From contig NZ_SACY01000003.1 of the NCBI RefSeq assembly GCF_004005965.1, forward strand, positions 372,001-436,000: 64,000 nucleotides of DNA, given 5' to 3'. Each line of letters opens with the position of its first letter. Position 1 is the stretch's first letter. The position numbers and the translations under genes are program-made. The notes under the pieces were generated by a model, which was given only the letters and a program-made list of their open reading frames with translations, searched no databases and had not been told where the DNA came from. Source of the stretch: Sandaracinomonas limnophila (GTDB lineage Bacteria; Bacteroidota; Bacteroidia; Cytophagales; Spirosomataceae). This document shows positions 23,200 through 32,665 of this stretch, one piece after another.

Positions 23200-23589
23200 A
23201 TGGCAGAATTAACTAACAAAATAGGAAGAAGAAAAACAGCTATCGCTCGTATTTCTTTAACTCCGGGCAAAGGTGAGATCCTTGTAAATGGTCGCGCCTT
23301 CACAGAATATTTCCCATCTGAAATTCTTCAGATTGTGGTAAACCAACCATTCGCTTTAACAAATACTTTAGGTTCTTTCGACGTAAAGGCAAATGTTGAC
23401 GGAGGTGGTATCAAAGGTCAAGCGGAGGCACTTCGTTTGGCTATTTCACGCGCTTTACAAACACAAGATTCTGAGTTACGTCCTCCTTTGAAGAAAGAAG
23501 GTTTCTTAACTCGTGACCCACGTATGGTTGAGCGTAAGAAAGCAGGTCGTAGAAAAGCACGTAAGAGATTCCAATTCTCTAAACGTTAA
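23200..23589 (+). CDS. rpsI: 30S ribosomal protein S9
   Basis: The 129-residue S9 carries [18 protein letters not shown] at the N-terminus, [19 protein letters not shown] near 70 and a basic tail with [18 protein letters not shown] (ends SKR), which contacts P-site tRNA. It is paired with rplM as in nearly all bacteria and is followed by a strong hairpin before rpsB. Confidence 0.98.
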   Translation: MAELTNKIGRRKTAIARISLTPGKGEILVNGRAFTEYFPSEILQIVVNQPFALTNTLGSFDVKANVDGGGIKGQAEALRLAISRALQTQDSELRPPLKKEGFLTRDPRMVERKKAGRRKARKRFQFSKR

Positions 23590-23610
23590 TATTTATACGT
23601 TTTTATTACC

Positions 23611-23655
23611 GTGGAAAAGGCTTGCATGTTGCCGATGCCTTTTCCACATTTTTAT
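23611..23655 (+). terminator. Strong hairpin between rpsI and rpsB (terminator or rpsB leader element)
   Basis: GTGGAAAAGGC (23611-23621) and GCCTTTTCCAC (23637-23647) form a perfect 11-bp stem around a 15-base loop. It is followed by ATTTTTATTTTTA. This looks like an intrinsic terminator of rplM-rpsI. rpsB begins only 30 bases after the stem, so it could also act as an attenuator. Confidence 0.65.
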
Positions 23656-23677
23656 TTTTACTTTTAAAACTTAAAAA

Positions 23678-24487
23678 ATGGCACAAGTAAGCTACAAAGA
23701 CCTGTTAGACGCAGGCGTTCACTTCGGTCACTTGACTCGTAAGTGGGATCCAAAAATGGCTCCATTTATCTTCATGGAGAAAAATGGTATCCACATCATT
23801 GATCTTAACAAAACTATTTCTTGCTTAGACGAAGCTTCTAACGCTATCCGTGCAATCGTTCGTTCTGGCCGTAAGGTTATGTTCGTTGCTACGAAAAAAC
23901 AAGCTCAAGAAATCGTTTCTACAGAGGCAGAAAAATTGAAAATGCCATACGTTACTGACCGTTGGTTGGGTGGTATGTTGACAAACTTCGCTACTGTACG
24001 TAAGTCAATCAAAAAAATGTCGAGCATCGACAAAATGTTGAAAGACGAAACAATCATCAAGCAAATTGCTAAGCGTGAGCGTTTAATGATGACACGTGAG
24101 GAAGAAAAATTAAAGCGTGTATTAGGTGGTATTACTGACCTTACTCGTCTTCCTGCTGCATTATTCATCGTTGACGTAAAGCGTGAGCACATTGCAGTTA
24201 AAGAAGCAAAAAAATTAGGTATTCCAGTTTTCGCAATGTGCGATACGAACTCGAATCCAGATACAGTTGATTTCCCAATCCCGGCAAACGACGACGCATT
24301 CAAGTCAATCTCTATCATCGTATCTGCAATTAGTAAAGCTATCGAAGATGGTTTAGCTGAAAGAAAGCAAGATAAGGATGAGGCTAAAGTTGCTGAAGAG
24401 GAAGAAGCAAAGCGTTCAGTTGATGAGGATTCTCAAGATGCAGCGAAAGTAGCTGCGAAATACGAAAAAGAAGCAGATAACGATTAA
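23678..24487 (+). CDS. rpsB: 30S ribosomal protein S2
   Basis: The 269-residue S2 has the signature [23 protein letters not shown] in the first 35 residues (fragments GVHFGH, WDPKM). Its central coiled-coil protrusion lies at about 105-150, and [22 protein letters not shown]... near 170 (key part EAKKLGIPV). The C-terminal 45 residues form an acidic, charged extension ([16 protein letters not shown]) beyond the core fold, frequent in Bacteroidota. tsf follows after 10 bases. Confidence 0.98.
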   Translation: MAQVSYKDLLDAGVHFGHLTRKWDPKMAPFIFMEKNGIHIIDLNKTISCLDEASNAIRAIVRSGRKVMFVATKKQAQEIVSTEAEKLKMPYVTDRWLGGMLTNFATVRKSIKKMSSIDKMLKDETIIKQIAKRERLMMTREEEKLKRVLGGITDLTRLPAALFIVDVKREHIAVKEAKKLGIPVFAMCDTNSNPDTVDFPIPANDDAFKSISIIVSAISKAIEDGLAERKQDKDEAKVAEEEEAKRSVDEDSQDAAKVAAKYEKEADND

Positions 24488-24497
24488 TATTAATACA

Positions 24498-25331
24498 ATG
24501 TCAATTACAGCAGCAGATGTAAATAAATTACGCCAAATGACTGGCGCTGGTATGATGGATTGCAAAAAAGCTTTGACTGAAGCTAATGGAGATTTCGATG
24601 CAGCTATCGATTTCTTAAGAAAAGCAGGTCAAAAAGTTGCAGCTAAACGTGCCGATAATGAAACAAATGAAGGTGTTGTTTTAGTAGCTCTTAGCGGAGA
24701 TCACTCAAATGGTAAATTAATTGCTTTAGCTTGCGAAACTGAACCAGTTTCTAAAGTAGCTGATTTCAATAATTTAGCCAATGATATCTTAGCTGCCGCA
24801 GTAGCAACTCACGCTCCATCATTGCACGATTTATTAGCACAACCATTAGCAGATGGTCGTTCAGTAGAAGGACACATCATTGAATTGACTGGAAAAATCG
24901 GTGAAAAAATCACTTTAGCAGCTTATGAAAATGTATCAGCTGAGAAAGTTGTTTCATACATCCACTCAAATAACAAAATTGGCGTTTTAGTAGCATTTGA
25001 AAATGTTCAAGGCGCTGATGTGTTAGAAGTTGGAAAAGATATCGCAATGCAAATTACTGCAATGAAGCCAGTTGCTCTTGATAAAGACGGCGTTGACGCT
25101 GAAACAATCGAAAGAGAAATTGAAATCGGAAAAGATCAAGCTCGCCAAGAAGGAAAGCCTGAAGCAATGCTTGAGAAAATTGCAGTTGGTAAATTAGAGA
25201 AATTCTACAAAGAACAAACTTTATTGAACCAACAATTTGTAAAAGATTCTTCTATCAATATCAAACAATTGTTAGAGCAAACACAAAAAGGATTAACAAT
25301 CACTTCTTTCAAAAGAATTGCATTAGCTTAA
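24498..25331 (+). CDS. tsf: Elongation factor Ts
   Basis: Guanine-nucleotide exchange factor for EF-Tu. The 277 residues begin with the UBA-like domain (VNKLRQMTGAGMMDCKKALTEANGD, key part TGAGMMDCKKAL) that inserts the TDF-type exchange motif, followed by the two-subdomain core. A conserved DIAMQITAMKP lies near 175. It is the last gene of the ribosomal block and is closed by a strong terminator 19 bases after the stop. Confidence 0.98.
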   Translation: MSITAADVNKLRQMTGAGMMDCKKALTEANGDFDAAIDFLRKAGQKVAAKRADNETNEGVVLVALSGDHSNGKLIALACETEPVSKVADFNNLANDILAAAVATHAPSLHDLLAQPLADGRSVEGHIIELTGKIGEKITLAAYENVSAEKVVSYIHSNNKIGVLVAFENVQGADVLEVGKDIAMQITAMKPVALDKDGVDAETIEREIEIGKDQARQEGKPEAMLEKIAVGKLEKFYKEQTLLNQQFVKDSSINIKQLLEQTQKGLTITSFKRIALA

Positions 25332-25349
25332 TTTTTGAAATAGTGTGAC

Positions 25350-25383
25350 AAAAAAGACCACCTCAATCGGTGGTCTTTTTTTT
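25350..25383 (+). terminator. Rho-independent terminator after tsf
   Basis: AAAAAAGACCACC-TCAATC-GGTGGTCTTTTTT: a perfect stem of 13 bp including the A/T tract, ending in eight T. It separates the ribosomal block from the murD cell-wall cluster. Confidence 0.93.
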
Positions 25384-25442
25384 GTCTTTACAATTTCCCA
25401 AAGTTTATTTATCTTGTAGTAAATTTCATCTAAATTTCGTCA

Positions 25443-26777
25443 ATGGCAAAAATTGCAATCCTCGGGGGAGGGGAAAGTGGTGTAGGTGCAGCTTTACTTG
25501 CACAATCGAAAGGATTCGAGGTTTTCCTGTCTGATTCAGGCATTCTGAAAGATGAATACCAATTAACACTTACCAATAATAATATCCCGTTTGAATCGGG
25601 TCAACATACTTTGTCAAAAATCCTGGATGCAAATGAAATAATCATTTCTCCAGGTATTCCAGAAAAAGCAGATATCGTCAAAGAAATTAAGAAATTAAAT
25701 ATCTCATTAGTTTCTGAAATTGAATTTGCCTCTAGATATACCTCTGCAAAAATTATTGCTATTACAGGAAGTAATGGTAAAACAACCACTACCCTTTTAA
25801 CCTATCACTTGCTAAAAGAAGCTGGACTAAAAGTGGGACTAGCAGGAAATATAGGTCAAAGTTTTGCAAAACAAGTACTGGATAACCAAATGGACTATTT
25901 TGTTATCGAAATTTCTAGCTTCCAATTGGATAGATGTTTTAAATTCAAACCAGATGTTTCAATTTTGTTAAACATTACTCCAGATCATCTAGACAGATAC
26001 GAATATAAGTTTGAAAATTATATTCAATCCAAATTACGTATTTTCCAAAATGCTAGTGACGAATCTCAAAATATTATTTGGGAGGATGATGAAGTATTAA
26101 TTTCTCATAAAAATCAATTGCCTTCCAAAAATCTTCAAACAATTAGTTTTAAGAATAAAAATGCAACTGCATTTATTCAAGATCAGCAAATTGAATATTC
26201 AGGTAATTGGAGTTTGAATAAAAAGGACTCGCCAATAAAAGGTCCACACAATGCCATAAATTTATCCGCAGCTATTTTGGCAGCACAAGCAGTTGGAATA
26301 TCTCGAGAACAAATTTTAAAGGCATTACCAACTTTCATCAATGCAGAACATCGCTTAGAACCCTGTGGAATTTGGAATGGTGTAGAATTTATCAACGATT
26401 CAAAAGCAACCAATGTAGATGCCGTATTTTATGCCTTAAATAGCTTTGAGAAGGGCATAATCCTTATCATTGGTGGTGTTGACAAAGGAAATGATTATTC
26501 AGTTTTAGATAATTTAGTAAAGAAAAGAGTCAAAGGAATTGTTTGTTTAGGGACGGATAATGAAAAACTTATTGCTCATTTTGGACCTAAAATCTCAACG
26601 ATAATATCTACAACTTCCCTCAAAGAAGCTGTAGAAACCAGTGCCAAATGGGCCATTGAAGGTGACACCATTTTGCTTTCCCCCGCTTGCGCTAGTTTTG
26701 ACCTCTTTAAAAATTACGAAGACAGAGGTAAGCAATTTAAAGAAACAGTAAAAAATTTCATCCATGCACAGAATTAA
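25443..26777 (+). CDS. murD: UDP-N-acetylmuramoyl-L-alanine--D-glutamate ligase
   Basis: Adds D-Glu to UDP-MurNAc-L-Ala. The 444 residues show the N-terminal Rossmann-like glycine motif (ILGGGESGVGAALLAQ) and the P-loop ITGSNGKTTTTLLTYHLL near 110. The ISSFQLDRC and LNITPDHLDRYEY ATP/substrate motifs follow, then FINDSKATNVDAV near 320 and SPACASFDLFKNYEDRG near the C-terminus. It is the first gene of the dcw-type cluster here. The upstream members (mraZ, mraW, ftsI, murE, mraY) are absent; tsf is directly upstream instead. ftsW overlaps its end by 14 bases. Confidence 0.97.
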   Translation: MAKIAILGGGESGVGAALLAQSKGFEVFLSDSGILKDEYQLTLTNNNIPFESGQHTLSKILDANEIIISPGIPEKADIVKEIKKLNISLVSEIEFASRYTSAKIIAITGSNGKTTTTLLTYHLLKEAGLKVGLAGNIGQSFAKQVLDNQMDYFVIEISSFQLDRCFKFKPDVSILLNITPDHLDRYEYKFENYIQSKLRIFQNASDESQNIIWEDDEVLISHKNQLPSKNLQTISFKNKNATAFIQDQQIEYSGNWSLNKKDSPIKGPHNAINLSAAILAAQAVGISREQILKALPTFINAEHRLEPCGIWNGVEFINDSKATNVDAVFYALNSFEKGIILIIGGVDKGNDYSVLDNLVKKRVKGIVCLGTDNEKLIAHFGPKISTIISTTSLKEAVETSAKWAIEGDTILLSPACASFDLFKNYEDRGKQFKETVKNFIHAQN

Positions 26778-27930
26778 ATCTTTCAAACTTGAAGAGTACA
26801 TCAAAGGAGACTACCAAATTTGGTTTATTGTTATCCTTTTAAACTTATTTGGATTTTTAGTTCAGTTTTCTGCTAAGGGTAGAATTACTATGGACTCACC
26901 CATTGACCCGATTGCGTCCCTCATAAAACCCATTGGGATTTTAATTGTGTCTTTTTGGATCATGGCTTTTTTTTCCAGACAAGATTATTTCAAATTTTCA
27001 AAATTTGCAGAAATAGGTCTTTACACTTCTTGGTTGCTCATTTTCATTGCTTATCAATTTGGAACAAGTAAAGGTGGTGCCAGTAGGTGGATTGAATTAG
27101 GTCCCATCTCTTTCATGCCATCTGATATGGCTAAACTATTTCTCACTGCAAGCCTGGCCAAAGATTTTTCAAAAAAACAGGTAGTGGAATATACGCCCAT
27201 CAACCTAATTGTAATTATATTAAAAGTTGGTATTACCTGCTTTCTTATAATGCTATCAAATTTTTCAACTTCTGTTCTTGTATTTGGCTCAAGTTTGGTT
27301 TTGATGTTTTTTGGTAGAGTTCCGTATAAACACATTGGATCAATTATTGTAGTTTTTGTGAGCATGGTAGGAATCGTGGTGATGTTAGGTTTAGGTCAAA
27401 GAGCTCAAACCATTCAATCGCGTATCAAAAACTTCTTAGAGCGTAGAGAAACCTCCAAAGAATTAAACATTGATAAAAAACAAGGAGAAGATTACCAAAT
27501 TACAAGGAGCTTGTATGCCATAGCAACAGGTGGAAAATCCCCAAAAGGCCCAGGAAAAAGTCAACAAAAATATTTTTTATCTCAAGCTGAATCCGATTTT
27601 ATATTTGCCATAATCATTGAAGAATATGGCATTGTGGCAGCTATTTGTATTCCATTGTTATTTTTACTTCTACTTTATAGAGGTGCAAAATCACTCCAAG
27701 AATCCATGGCACCATTTGGTGGACTTTTAGCGGCAGGCCTAACCTCATCAATTGTTTTCCAAGCATTCATCAACATGTTTGTATCTGTAGACGCTGGACC
27801 GGTAACTGGGCAACCCATGCCGATGATTTCTGCCGGAGGAACTTCCCTAATTTTTACAGCCATGTCTATTGGTTTAATTTTGGCTGTAAGCGAGGACAAA
27901 AAGAAACAAAGCAAATTAAAAGAAGTTTAA
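26764..27930 (+). CDS. ftsW: Septal peptidoglycan polymerase FtsW
   Basis: SEDS-family glycosyltransferase that polymerises lipid II at the septum with its partner penicillin-binding protein. The 388 residues span about ten membrane segments. SEDS hallmarks are GASRWIELGPISFMPSDMAKL near 102 (fragments RWIELG, PSDMAK), SQAESDFIFAIIIEEYG near 275 with the catalytic-face aspartate, and TGQPMPMISAGGTS near 345. It overlaps murD by 14 bases and is followed at once by murG, consistent with one transcript. Confidence 0.97.
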   Translation: MHRIKSFKLEEYIKGDYQIWFIVILLNLFGFLVQFSAKGRITMDSPIDPIASLIKPIGILIVSFWIMAFFSRQDYFKFSKFAEIGLYTSWLLIFIAYQFGTSKGGASRWIELGPISFMPSDMAKLFLTASLAKDFSKKQVVEYTPINLIVIILKVGITCFLIMLSNFSTSVLVFGSSLVLMFFGRVPYKHIGSIIVVFVSMVGIVVMLGLGQRAQTIQSRIKNFLERRETSKELNIDKKQGEDYQITRSLYAIATGGKSPKGPGKSQQKYFLSQAESDFIFAIIIEEYGIVAAICIPLLFLLLLYRGAKSLQESMAPFGGLLAAGLTSSIVFQAFINMFVSVDAGPVTGQPMPMISAGGTSLIFTAMSIGLILAVSEDKKKQSKLKEV

Positions 27931-27931
27931 A

Positions 27932-29032
27932 GTGAGTATTCAACGCGTAATTATTTCTGGTGGAGGAACAGGTGGACATATTTATCCGGCCATTGCAATT
28001 GCAAACGCTCTTCAAGAACAAAATCCTACAATTGAGATTTTATTTGTTGGCGCCGAAGGGAAAATGGAAATGGAGAAGGTTCCTAAGGCAGGATACCAAA
28101 TAATTGGGCTACCCATCGTTGGCATCAATCGCTCCAATCCACTTAAAAATCTTTTGTTTCCTTTCAAATTAGCTAGTAGTTTTAATAAGGCTATGCAAAT
28201 TATAAAGGACTTTAATCCTGATATTGCCATTGGAGTTGGAGGATATGCCTCAGGACCACTTTTGTTGGCAGCAAGCCTTAAAAATATCCCTATTTTCATA
28301 CAAGAACAAAATTCATTTGCAGGAATTACCAATAAATTTTTGGCAAAAAAGGCAAAAAAAATATTTGTTGCATACCCCAATATGGAACGATTTTTCCCAA
28401 AAGAAAAAATAAATTGGCTAGGAAATCCCGTTCGAAAAGACTTGATTCAATTGGATGGCAAAAAAGAAAAAGCAGTAGATTTATTTAAATTATCTGCCAA
28501 TAAACCCTGTTTATTGGTTATTGGTGGGTCTCAAGGTGCAAGAAGCATCAACAAAGCCATTGCCGAAAACATTTCAAAAATAGCTTCATCCAATATCCAA
28601 CTGATTTGGCAAACGGGTGTAGGCTTTGAAAAAGAAGCAAAAGAAATTGTAAACAAACATCCAAATTTAGAAGCTTACGTTTCGGCTTTTATATATGAAA
28701 TGGATTTAGCCTATGCTGCTGCAGACTTAGTTTGTTCACGCGCAGGAGCTCTTTCTGTTTCAGAAATCTGTTTAGCTGGTAAACCTAGTATCCTAGTGCC
28801 TTTTCCCGCAGCCGCAGAAGATCACCAAACCGAAAACGCCAGAAGTCTAGAAAAAGAAGGTGCTGCCATTTTAGTGAAAGATTCTGAAGCTTCTCTAAAA
28901 ATGGTGGATGAGGCTTTAAAAATAATGCAACAACCTGAAAACCTTCAGAAAATAGGATTTGCTGCTAAAAAACTTGGAAAACCAATGGCCTCAACAGAAA
29001 TTGCTCAACAAATTTTACAATCAATCAACTAA
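27932..29032 (+). CDS. murG: UDP-GlcNAc:undecaprenyl-PP-MurNAc-pentapeptide GlcNAc transferase
   Basis: Forms lipid II from lipid I at the inner face of the cytoplasmic membrane. The 366 residues start from GTG (MSIQRVIISGGGTGGHIYPA) with the glycine-rich G loop at 9-16. GVGGYASGPLLLAA lies near 95, IQEQNSFAGITNK near 122, VIGGSQGARSINKAIAE near 192, and AGALSVSEICLAGKPSILVPFP near 270 (donor-sugar site). The GTG is the only reasonable start, one base after the ftsW stop. Five bases separate it from murC. Confidence 0.97.
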   Translation: MSIQRVIISGGGTGGHIYPAIAIANALQEQNPTIEILFVGAEGKMEMEKVPKAGYQIIGLPIVGINRSNPLKNLLFPFKLASSFNKAMQIIKDFNPDIAIGVGGYASGPLLLAASLKNIPIFIQEQNSFAGITNKFLAKKAKKIFVAYPNMERFFPKEKINWLGNPVRKDLIQLDGKKEKAVDLFKLSANKPCLLVIGGSQGARSINKAIAENISKIASSNIQLIWQTGVGFEKEAKEIVNKHPNLEAYVSAFIYEMDLAYAAADLVCSRAGALSVSEICLAGKPSILVPFPAAAEDHQTENARSLEKEGAAILVKDSEASLKMVDEALKIMQQPENLQKIGFAAKKLGKPMASTEIAQQILQSIN

Positions 29033-29036
29033 TCAC

Positions 29037-30419
29037 ATGAATCCAAAAATAGAACTAAATAAAGTAAAATTTGTATATTTTTTAGGTATTGGAGGAATTG
29101 GGATGTCTGCCATTGCACGTTGGTTCTTGAAAAATGGGATTCAAGTTTCTGGTTATGATAAAACCCCAAGTACCTTAACAAATACACTTTCTGAGGAAGG
29201 CATAAATATTCATTACGAAGATGATGTACGTTGTATCCCTCAGGAAATTTTAATAAACAGAGACTCTTGTATTTTCATATATACCCCAGCAATCCCTAAA
29301 GACCATTTAGAAAAGAATTTTTTACTAGATCAAGGAATACCTCTCTATAAACGTTCAGAAATATTAGGTTGGATAACTGAGCAGATTCCGACTTTAGCAG
29401 TTGCCGGCACACATGGTAAAACAACTACTTCCTCCCTGTTGACACATATTTTGAAAAATGCGAACAAAAATGTTACTGCATTTTTAGGAGGAATTACCCA
29501 AAATTATGGAACTAATTTCCTTCCAAATGAAGGTCCAGAAGACATAATTTGCGTGGTTGAGGCAGATGAATACGATCGATCGTTCTTAACACTATTTCCT
29601 TATGCTGCAGCAGTAACTTCAACGGATGCTGATCATTTAGATATTTATGGTGACGACTCTTCAGTGAAAGAATCCTTTCAACTTTTTGTAAATCAAATCC
29701 AAAATGAAGGATATTTGATTCAAAAGAATGGTCTAGGCCTAAAATCAAGTATAAATCAAGATTCATTTGGTTTAGAAAATGGGAATTTCCATGCCCGAAA
29801 TATTCGCATAGAAAACCATAGAATGGTTTTTGATATGGTTTATCCAAATGGAATCATTAGTGACATTCCTATGAGAATTCCGGGATTCCATAACATTGAA
29901 AATGCCCTAGCTGCAAGTGCCTTGGCGATGCAAGTGGGAGTTTCGGCTGAAGAAATAAAAGAAGGAATTGCTAGTTTCAAAGGGGTAAAAAGGAGATTTG
30001 AATACCATTTAGAGAGTAATGAGCATGTATTTATTGATGATTATGCGCACCATCCTACCGAAATAACTGCATGCCTAAAATCAATAAAGGCGCTTTATCC
30101 AAACGAAAAATTAACAGCCATTTTTCAACCTCATTTATTTTCCAGAACCAAAGATTTCTTGGAAGATTTTGCGGAAAGCCTGACACTGGCAGATGAAGTT
30201 TATTTATTAGATATTTACCCAGCTCGAGAATTACCCATACCTGGAATTAATTCTGAATTATTATTGAGCAAAATTAATCACCCGAACAAGCAAGTGATTT
30301 CCAAAAAAGATTTTGTTCAAAAAATGAAAATCGACAAACCCAAATTATTAGTTACTATGGGGGCGGGCGATATCGATACTATTTTGGGCGATATCAAAAA
30401 TGCCATAATTTCCTTGTAA
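29037..30419 (+). CDS. murC: UDP-N-acetylmuramate--L-alanine ligase
   Basis: Adds L-Ala to UDP-MurNAc. The 460 residues carry FLGIGGIGMSAIARWF near the N-terminus, the P-loop VAGTHGKTTTSSLLTHI near 120, EADEYDRSFL near 175, and TSTDADHLDIYGD near 195. The C-terminal DDYAHHPTEITACL lies near 338. The ATG at 29037 is four bases after murG's stop and fits the family N-terminus; an in-frame extension to 28959 lies entirely within murG and was not used. murB and ddl, often neighbours, are missing. Confidence 0.97.
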   Translation: MNPKIELNKVKFVYFLGIGGIGMSAIARWFLKNGIQVSGYDKTPSTLTNTLSEEGINIHYEDDVRCIPQEILINRDSCIFIYTPAIPKDHLEKNFLLDQGIPLYKRSEILGWITEQIPTLAVAGTHGKTTTSSLLTHILKNANKNVTAFLGGITQNYGTNFLPNEGPEDIICVVEADEYDRSFLTLFPYAAAVTSTDADHLDIYGDDSSVKESFQLFVNQIQNEGYLIQKNGLGLKSSINQDSFGLENGNFHARNIRIENHRMVFDMVYPNGIISDIPMRIPGFHNIENALAASALAMQVGVSAEEIKEGIASFKGVKRRFEYHLESNEHVFIDDYAHHPTEITACLKSIKALYPNEKLTAIFQPHLFSRTKDFLEDFAESLTLADEVYLLDIYPARELPIPGINSELLLSKINHPNKQVISKKDFVQKMKIDKPKLLVTMGAGDIDTILGDIKNAIISL

Positions 30420-30428
30420 ATTTGTAGG

Positions 30429-31208
30429 ATGCAAAGTAGAAATGTACGCTTTATTAAACGAGTAATCTCCCTGGTAATTTTATTGATTATTTGGGTGGGC
30501 GCTATCGTTTACGCTGAAATTTCCTACAAAGAAATTACTTGCACAGGAGTTTCCGTAAAAATTGAATCGGAAAATGAGAAATCCTTACTGAATAAAAATG
30601 ACATAAACGAGGTGGTAACCAGTCAGGGAACTCAATATTATCTCGATAAACCGTTGGACGAGATTTCCCTAAAAAAAATGGAAGATCGCGTCAAACGAAT
30701 TCCATTAGTTAAAGAATGTGAAGCACATGTAGATTTTAGTGGAAAAATAGTATTATCCGTTCAAGAATATAGCCCAATAGCTCGAATATTAAATAGAACC
30801 TTAGGCACCAATGAGCAACCCGACCAGTACGTAACTAATGATGGTGAATTTATTGGCACTAGCTCACTTTTTACGCCAAGGGTTTTAGTTGTTTCGGGGC
30901 CCTACTTTGAAAATTACAGAAAAGACCTTAAGGACGAAAAATCAAAAACCTTATTACCACTTTTCAAATTTATTAATTCTGATGAATTTTGGAAGGCACA
31001 AATTGCTGAGGTAGAAGTGGCAAGAGATGGAGGTATCGTTTTATACTCGACCATAGGCAATACCAAAATTGATTTTGGACTACCAATTCATATTGATTCA
31101 AAATTCAAAAAATTAGCAGTTTTTTATAAACAAATTGTTCCAAATAAGGGTTGGAATAAATACGAGTGGGTTCGTTTAAAATATAAGAATCAGCTTATTT
31201 GTGAATAA
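30429..31208 (+). CDS. ftsQ: Cell division protein FtsQ/DivIB
   Basis: A bitopic division protein of 259 residues: a short cytoplasmic N-terminus, one membrane helix at about 12-30 (VISLVILLIIWVGAIVYA) and a periplasmic region with a POTRA-like domain (about 38-105; VVTSQGTQYYLDKPLDE, RIPLVKECEAHVDFSG) followed by the FtsQ beta domain. Sequence is weakly conserved, as usual for FtsQ, and the assignment rests strongly on its place between murC and ftsA. A TAAATTTG box at 30417-30424 made partly of the murC stop lies 5 bases before the ATG. Confidence 0.9.
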   Translation: MQSRNVRFIKRVISLVILLIIWVGAIVYAEISYKEITCTGVSVKIESENEKSLLNKNDINEVVTSQGTQYYLDKPLDEISLKKMEDRVKRIPLVKECEAHVDFSGKIVLSVQEYSPIARILNRTLGTNEQPDQYVTNDGEFIGTSSLFTPRVLVVSGPYFENYRKDLKDEKSKTLLPLFKFINSDEFWKAQIAEVEVARDGGIVLYSTIGNTKIDFGLPIHIDSKFKKLAVFYKQIVPNKGWNKYEWVRLKYKNQLICE

Positions 31209-31281
31209 TTTTTAAAATCAGTATTTTTAAGTTTTAGTTGTCATCACATCTTTTGTGTGTTCATTTTAATAGTTTTCTTTT

Positions 31282-32631
31282 ATGCCAAATGAAATTGTAG
31301 TTGGAATTGACCTTGGTAGTACTTTCATCCGTGCTGCTGTTGGAAAACAAGATTCAGAGGGGAATATCGAAATTTTATCCATTGCCAAAGTTCCTTCCAT
31401 GGGTCATGTGCACAATGGAGAAATTTTCAATATTCATAAAACAGCTTCTGCACTTTCTGAGGTTTTAAAAAAGGCAACTTCAACAGTTAATGGCAAATCG
31501 CAAGATGTTTATTATGTAACTAATATTACTGGACCACATATACAGGTTCGTAATTTTTCAGTAAACCAAAACAGAGAAAATCCTTCTGAACCAGTAGCTG
31601 CTGAAGAAATTATTCAACTAGGGGCACGTGCAAATAATTCAATATCCGATAGCAATAATCACTTATTGCATGCCATCCCACTAGGTTTCAAAGTAGATCA
31701 AGGAAAAGATACGCTTGACCCAGTAGGGAGCATTGGATCTCTAATACAAGGTGATTATCTTTTCGTAACAGCAGATAAAGATAAATACGACACCTTAAAA
31801 AGAACCAATTTTTCATCTGATTTAAAATCTATTAAAGGGGGCAATACCGTTTTTAGTTTATTAGCAACTGAAAAAGCGGTAATCACAGAAGAAGAGAAAA
31901 CAGCAGGTGTAGCCTTGGTAGATTTAGGAAGTGGAACTTCGGAAATTGGGGTTTACCAAAACAATAGATTACGTAATTCAAAAGTAATTTCTTGGGGAGG
32001 CGACCAAATCACAGAAGATATTTCCATTGGTTTGAATATTTCTTTAGACCATGCAGAAGCCATTAAAACTAAATTTGGTACATCCTTAAGTAAAGAAATT
32101 GACCTAAAAGAAGTTGTACTAATTCCAGGTATTGCTGGCCGTAAACCAACTCCTGTATCTGTTAAAAACCTATCAATTATCATTGAAGAGCGTGTTCGTG
32201 AATTAGCTGCAGCTATTTTTGTTGAAATAAGCAAAGTAACTGACCCAGATGCTTTAAAAGGTGGAATAGTTTTAGTAGGAGGTGGTGCACAATTACCAGA
32301 TATTGCAGAAAGTATTCAGAAAATGACTGGAATTGAATGTCGTATTGGTGAACCAACCGAACGGGCAAATTCTCTTTCATTAGAAGAAGAAATGAATAAT
32401 CCTGAATATGCTTCTACCTTAGGCTTAGTAAAACTATATTTTGAACAAATAGACATCACCAATTCTATGCCGGTAATTGAGGAGAAACAAGAGCCAAGTT
32501 TCCCAGGTGCTCCAACTAGTACACCTCAACCTAAACAACCTGAAAAACAAAAGGTAGATTTAAGAAAATTCCTGAATAGGGTGGTAGAAGTTGTGATGGG
32601 AAATGACGAAGAAATTCCAGATAAATATTAA
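31282..32631 (+). CDS. ftsA: Cell division protein FtsA
   Basis: Actin-like protein that tethers FtsZ to the membrane. The 449 residues contain VVGIDLGSTFIRAAVG (phosphate 1), VALVDLGSGTSEIGVYQ near 210 (phosphate 2), and GGIVLVGGGAQLPDIAE near 330 (adenosine motif). Domain 1C lies between 80 and 160. A proline-rich linker at about 400-425 leads to a C-terminal amphipathic helix (DLRKFLNRVVEVVMGN), the membrane-targeting sequence. The gene ends at a terminator, and the expected ftsZ is not present downstream. Confidence 0.96.
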   Translation: MPNEIVVGIDLGSTFIRAAVGKQDSEGNIEILSIAKVPSMGHVHNGEIFNIHKTASALSEVLKKATSTVNGKSQDVYYVTNITGPHIQVRNFSVNQNRENPSEPVAAEEIIQLGARANNSISDSNNHLLHAIPLGFKVDQGKDTLDPVGSIGSLIQGDYLFVTADKDKYDTLKRTNFSSDLKSIKGGNTVFSLLATEKAVITEEEKTAGVALVDLGSGTSEIGVYQNNRLRNSKVISWGGDQITEDISIGLNISLDHAEAIKTKFGTSLSKEIDLKEVVLIPGIAGRKPTPVSVKNLSIIIEERVRELAAAIFVEISKVTDPDALKGGIVLVGGGAQLPDIAESIQKMTGIECRIGEPTERANSLSLEEEMNNPEYASTLGLVKLYFEQIDITNSMPVIEEKQEPSFPGAPTSTPQPKQPEKQKVDLRKFLNRVVEVVMGNDEEIPDKY

Positions 32632-32665
32632 AAACAAATGGGCTTTTACAAGCCCATTTGTTTTT
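32631..32665. terminator. Bidirectional terminator shared by ftsA and gmhA
   Basis: AAAACAAATGGGCTT-TTAC-AAGCCCATTTGTTTT forms a near-perfect 15-bp stem with A and T flanks, so it can act for both convergent genes. On the minus strand part of it encodes the last residues (KQMGL) of GmhA. Confidence 0.9.

Noticed and set aside
28959-29036. Longer MurC N-terminus beginning inside murG
   Set aside because: The 26 added residues are a frame-shifted reading of murG and do not fit the family; the ATG at 29037 does.
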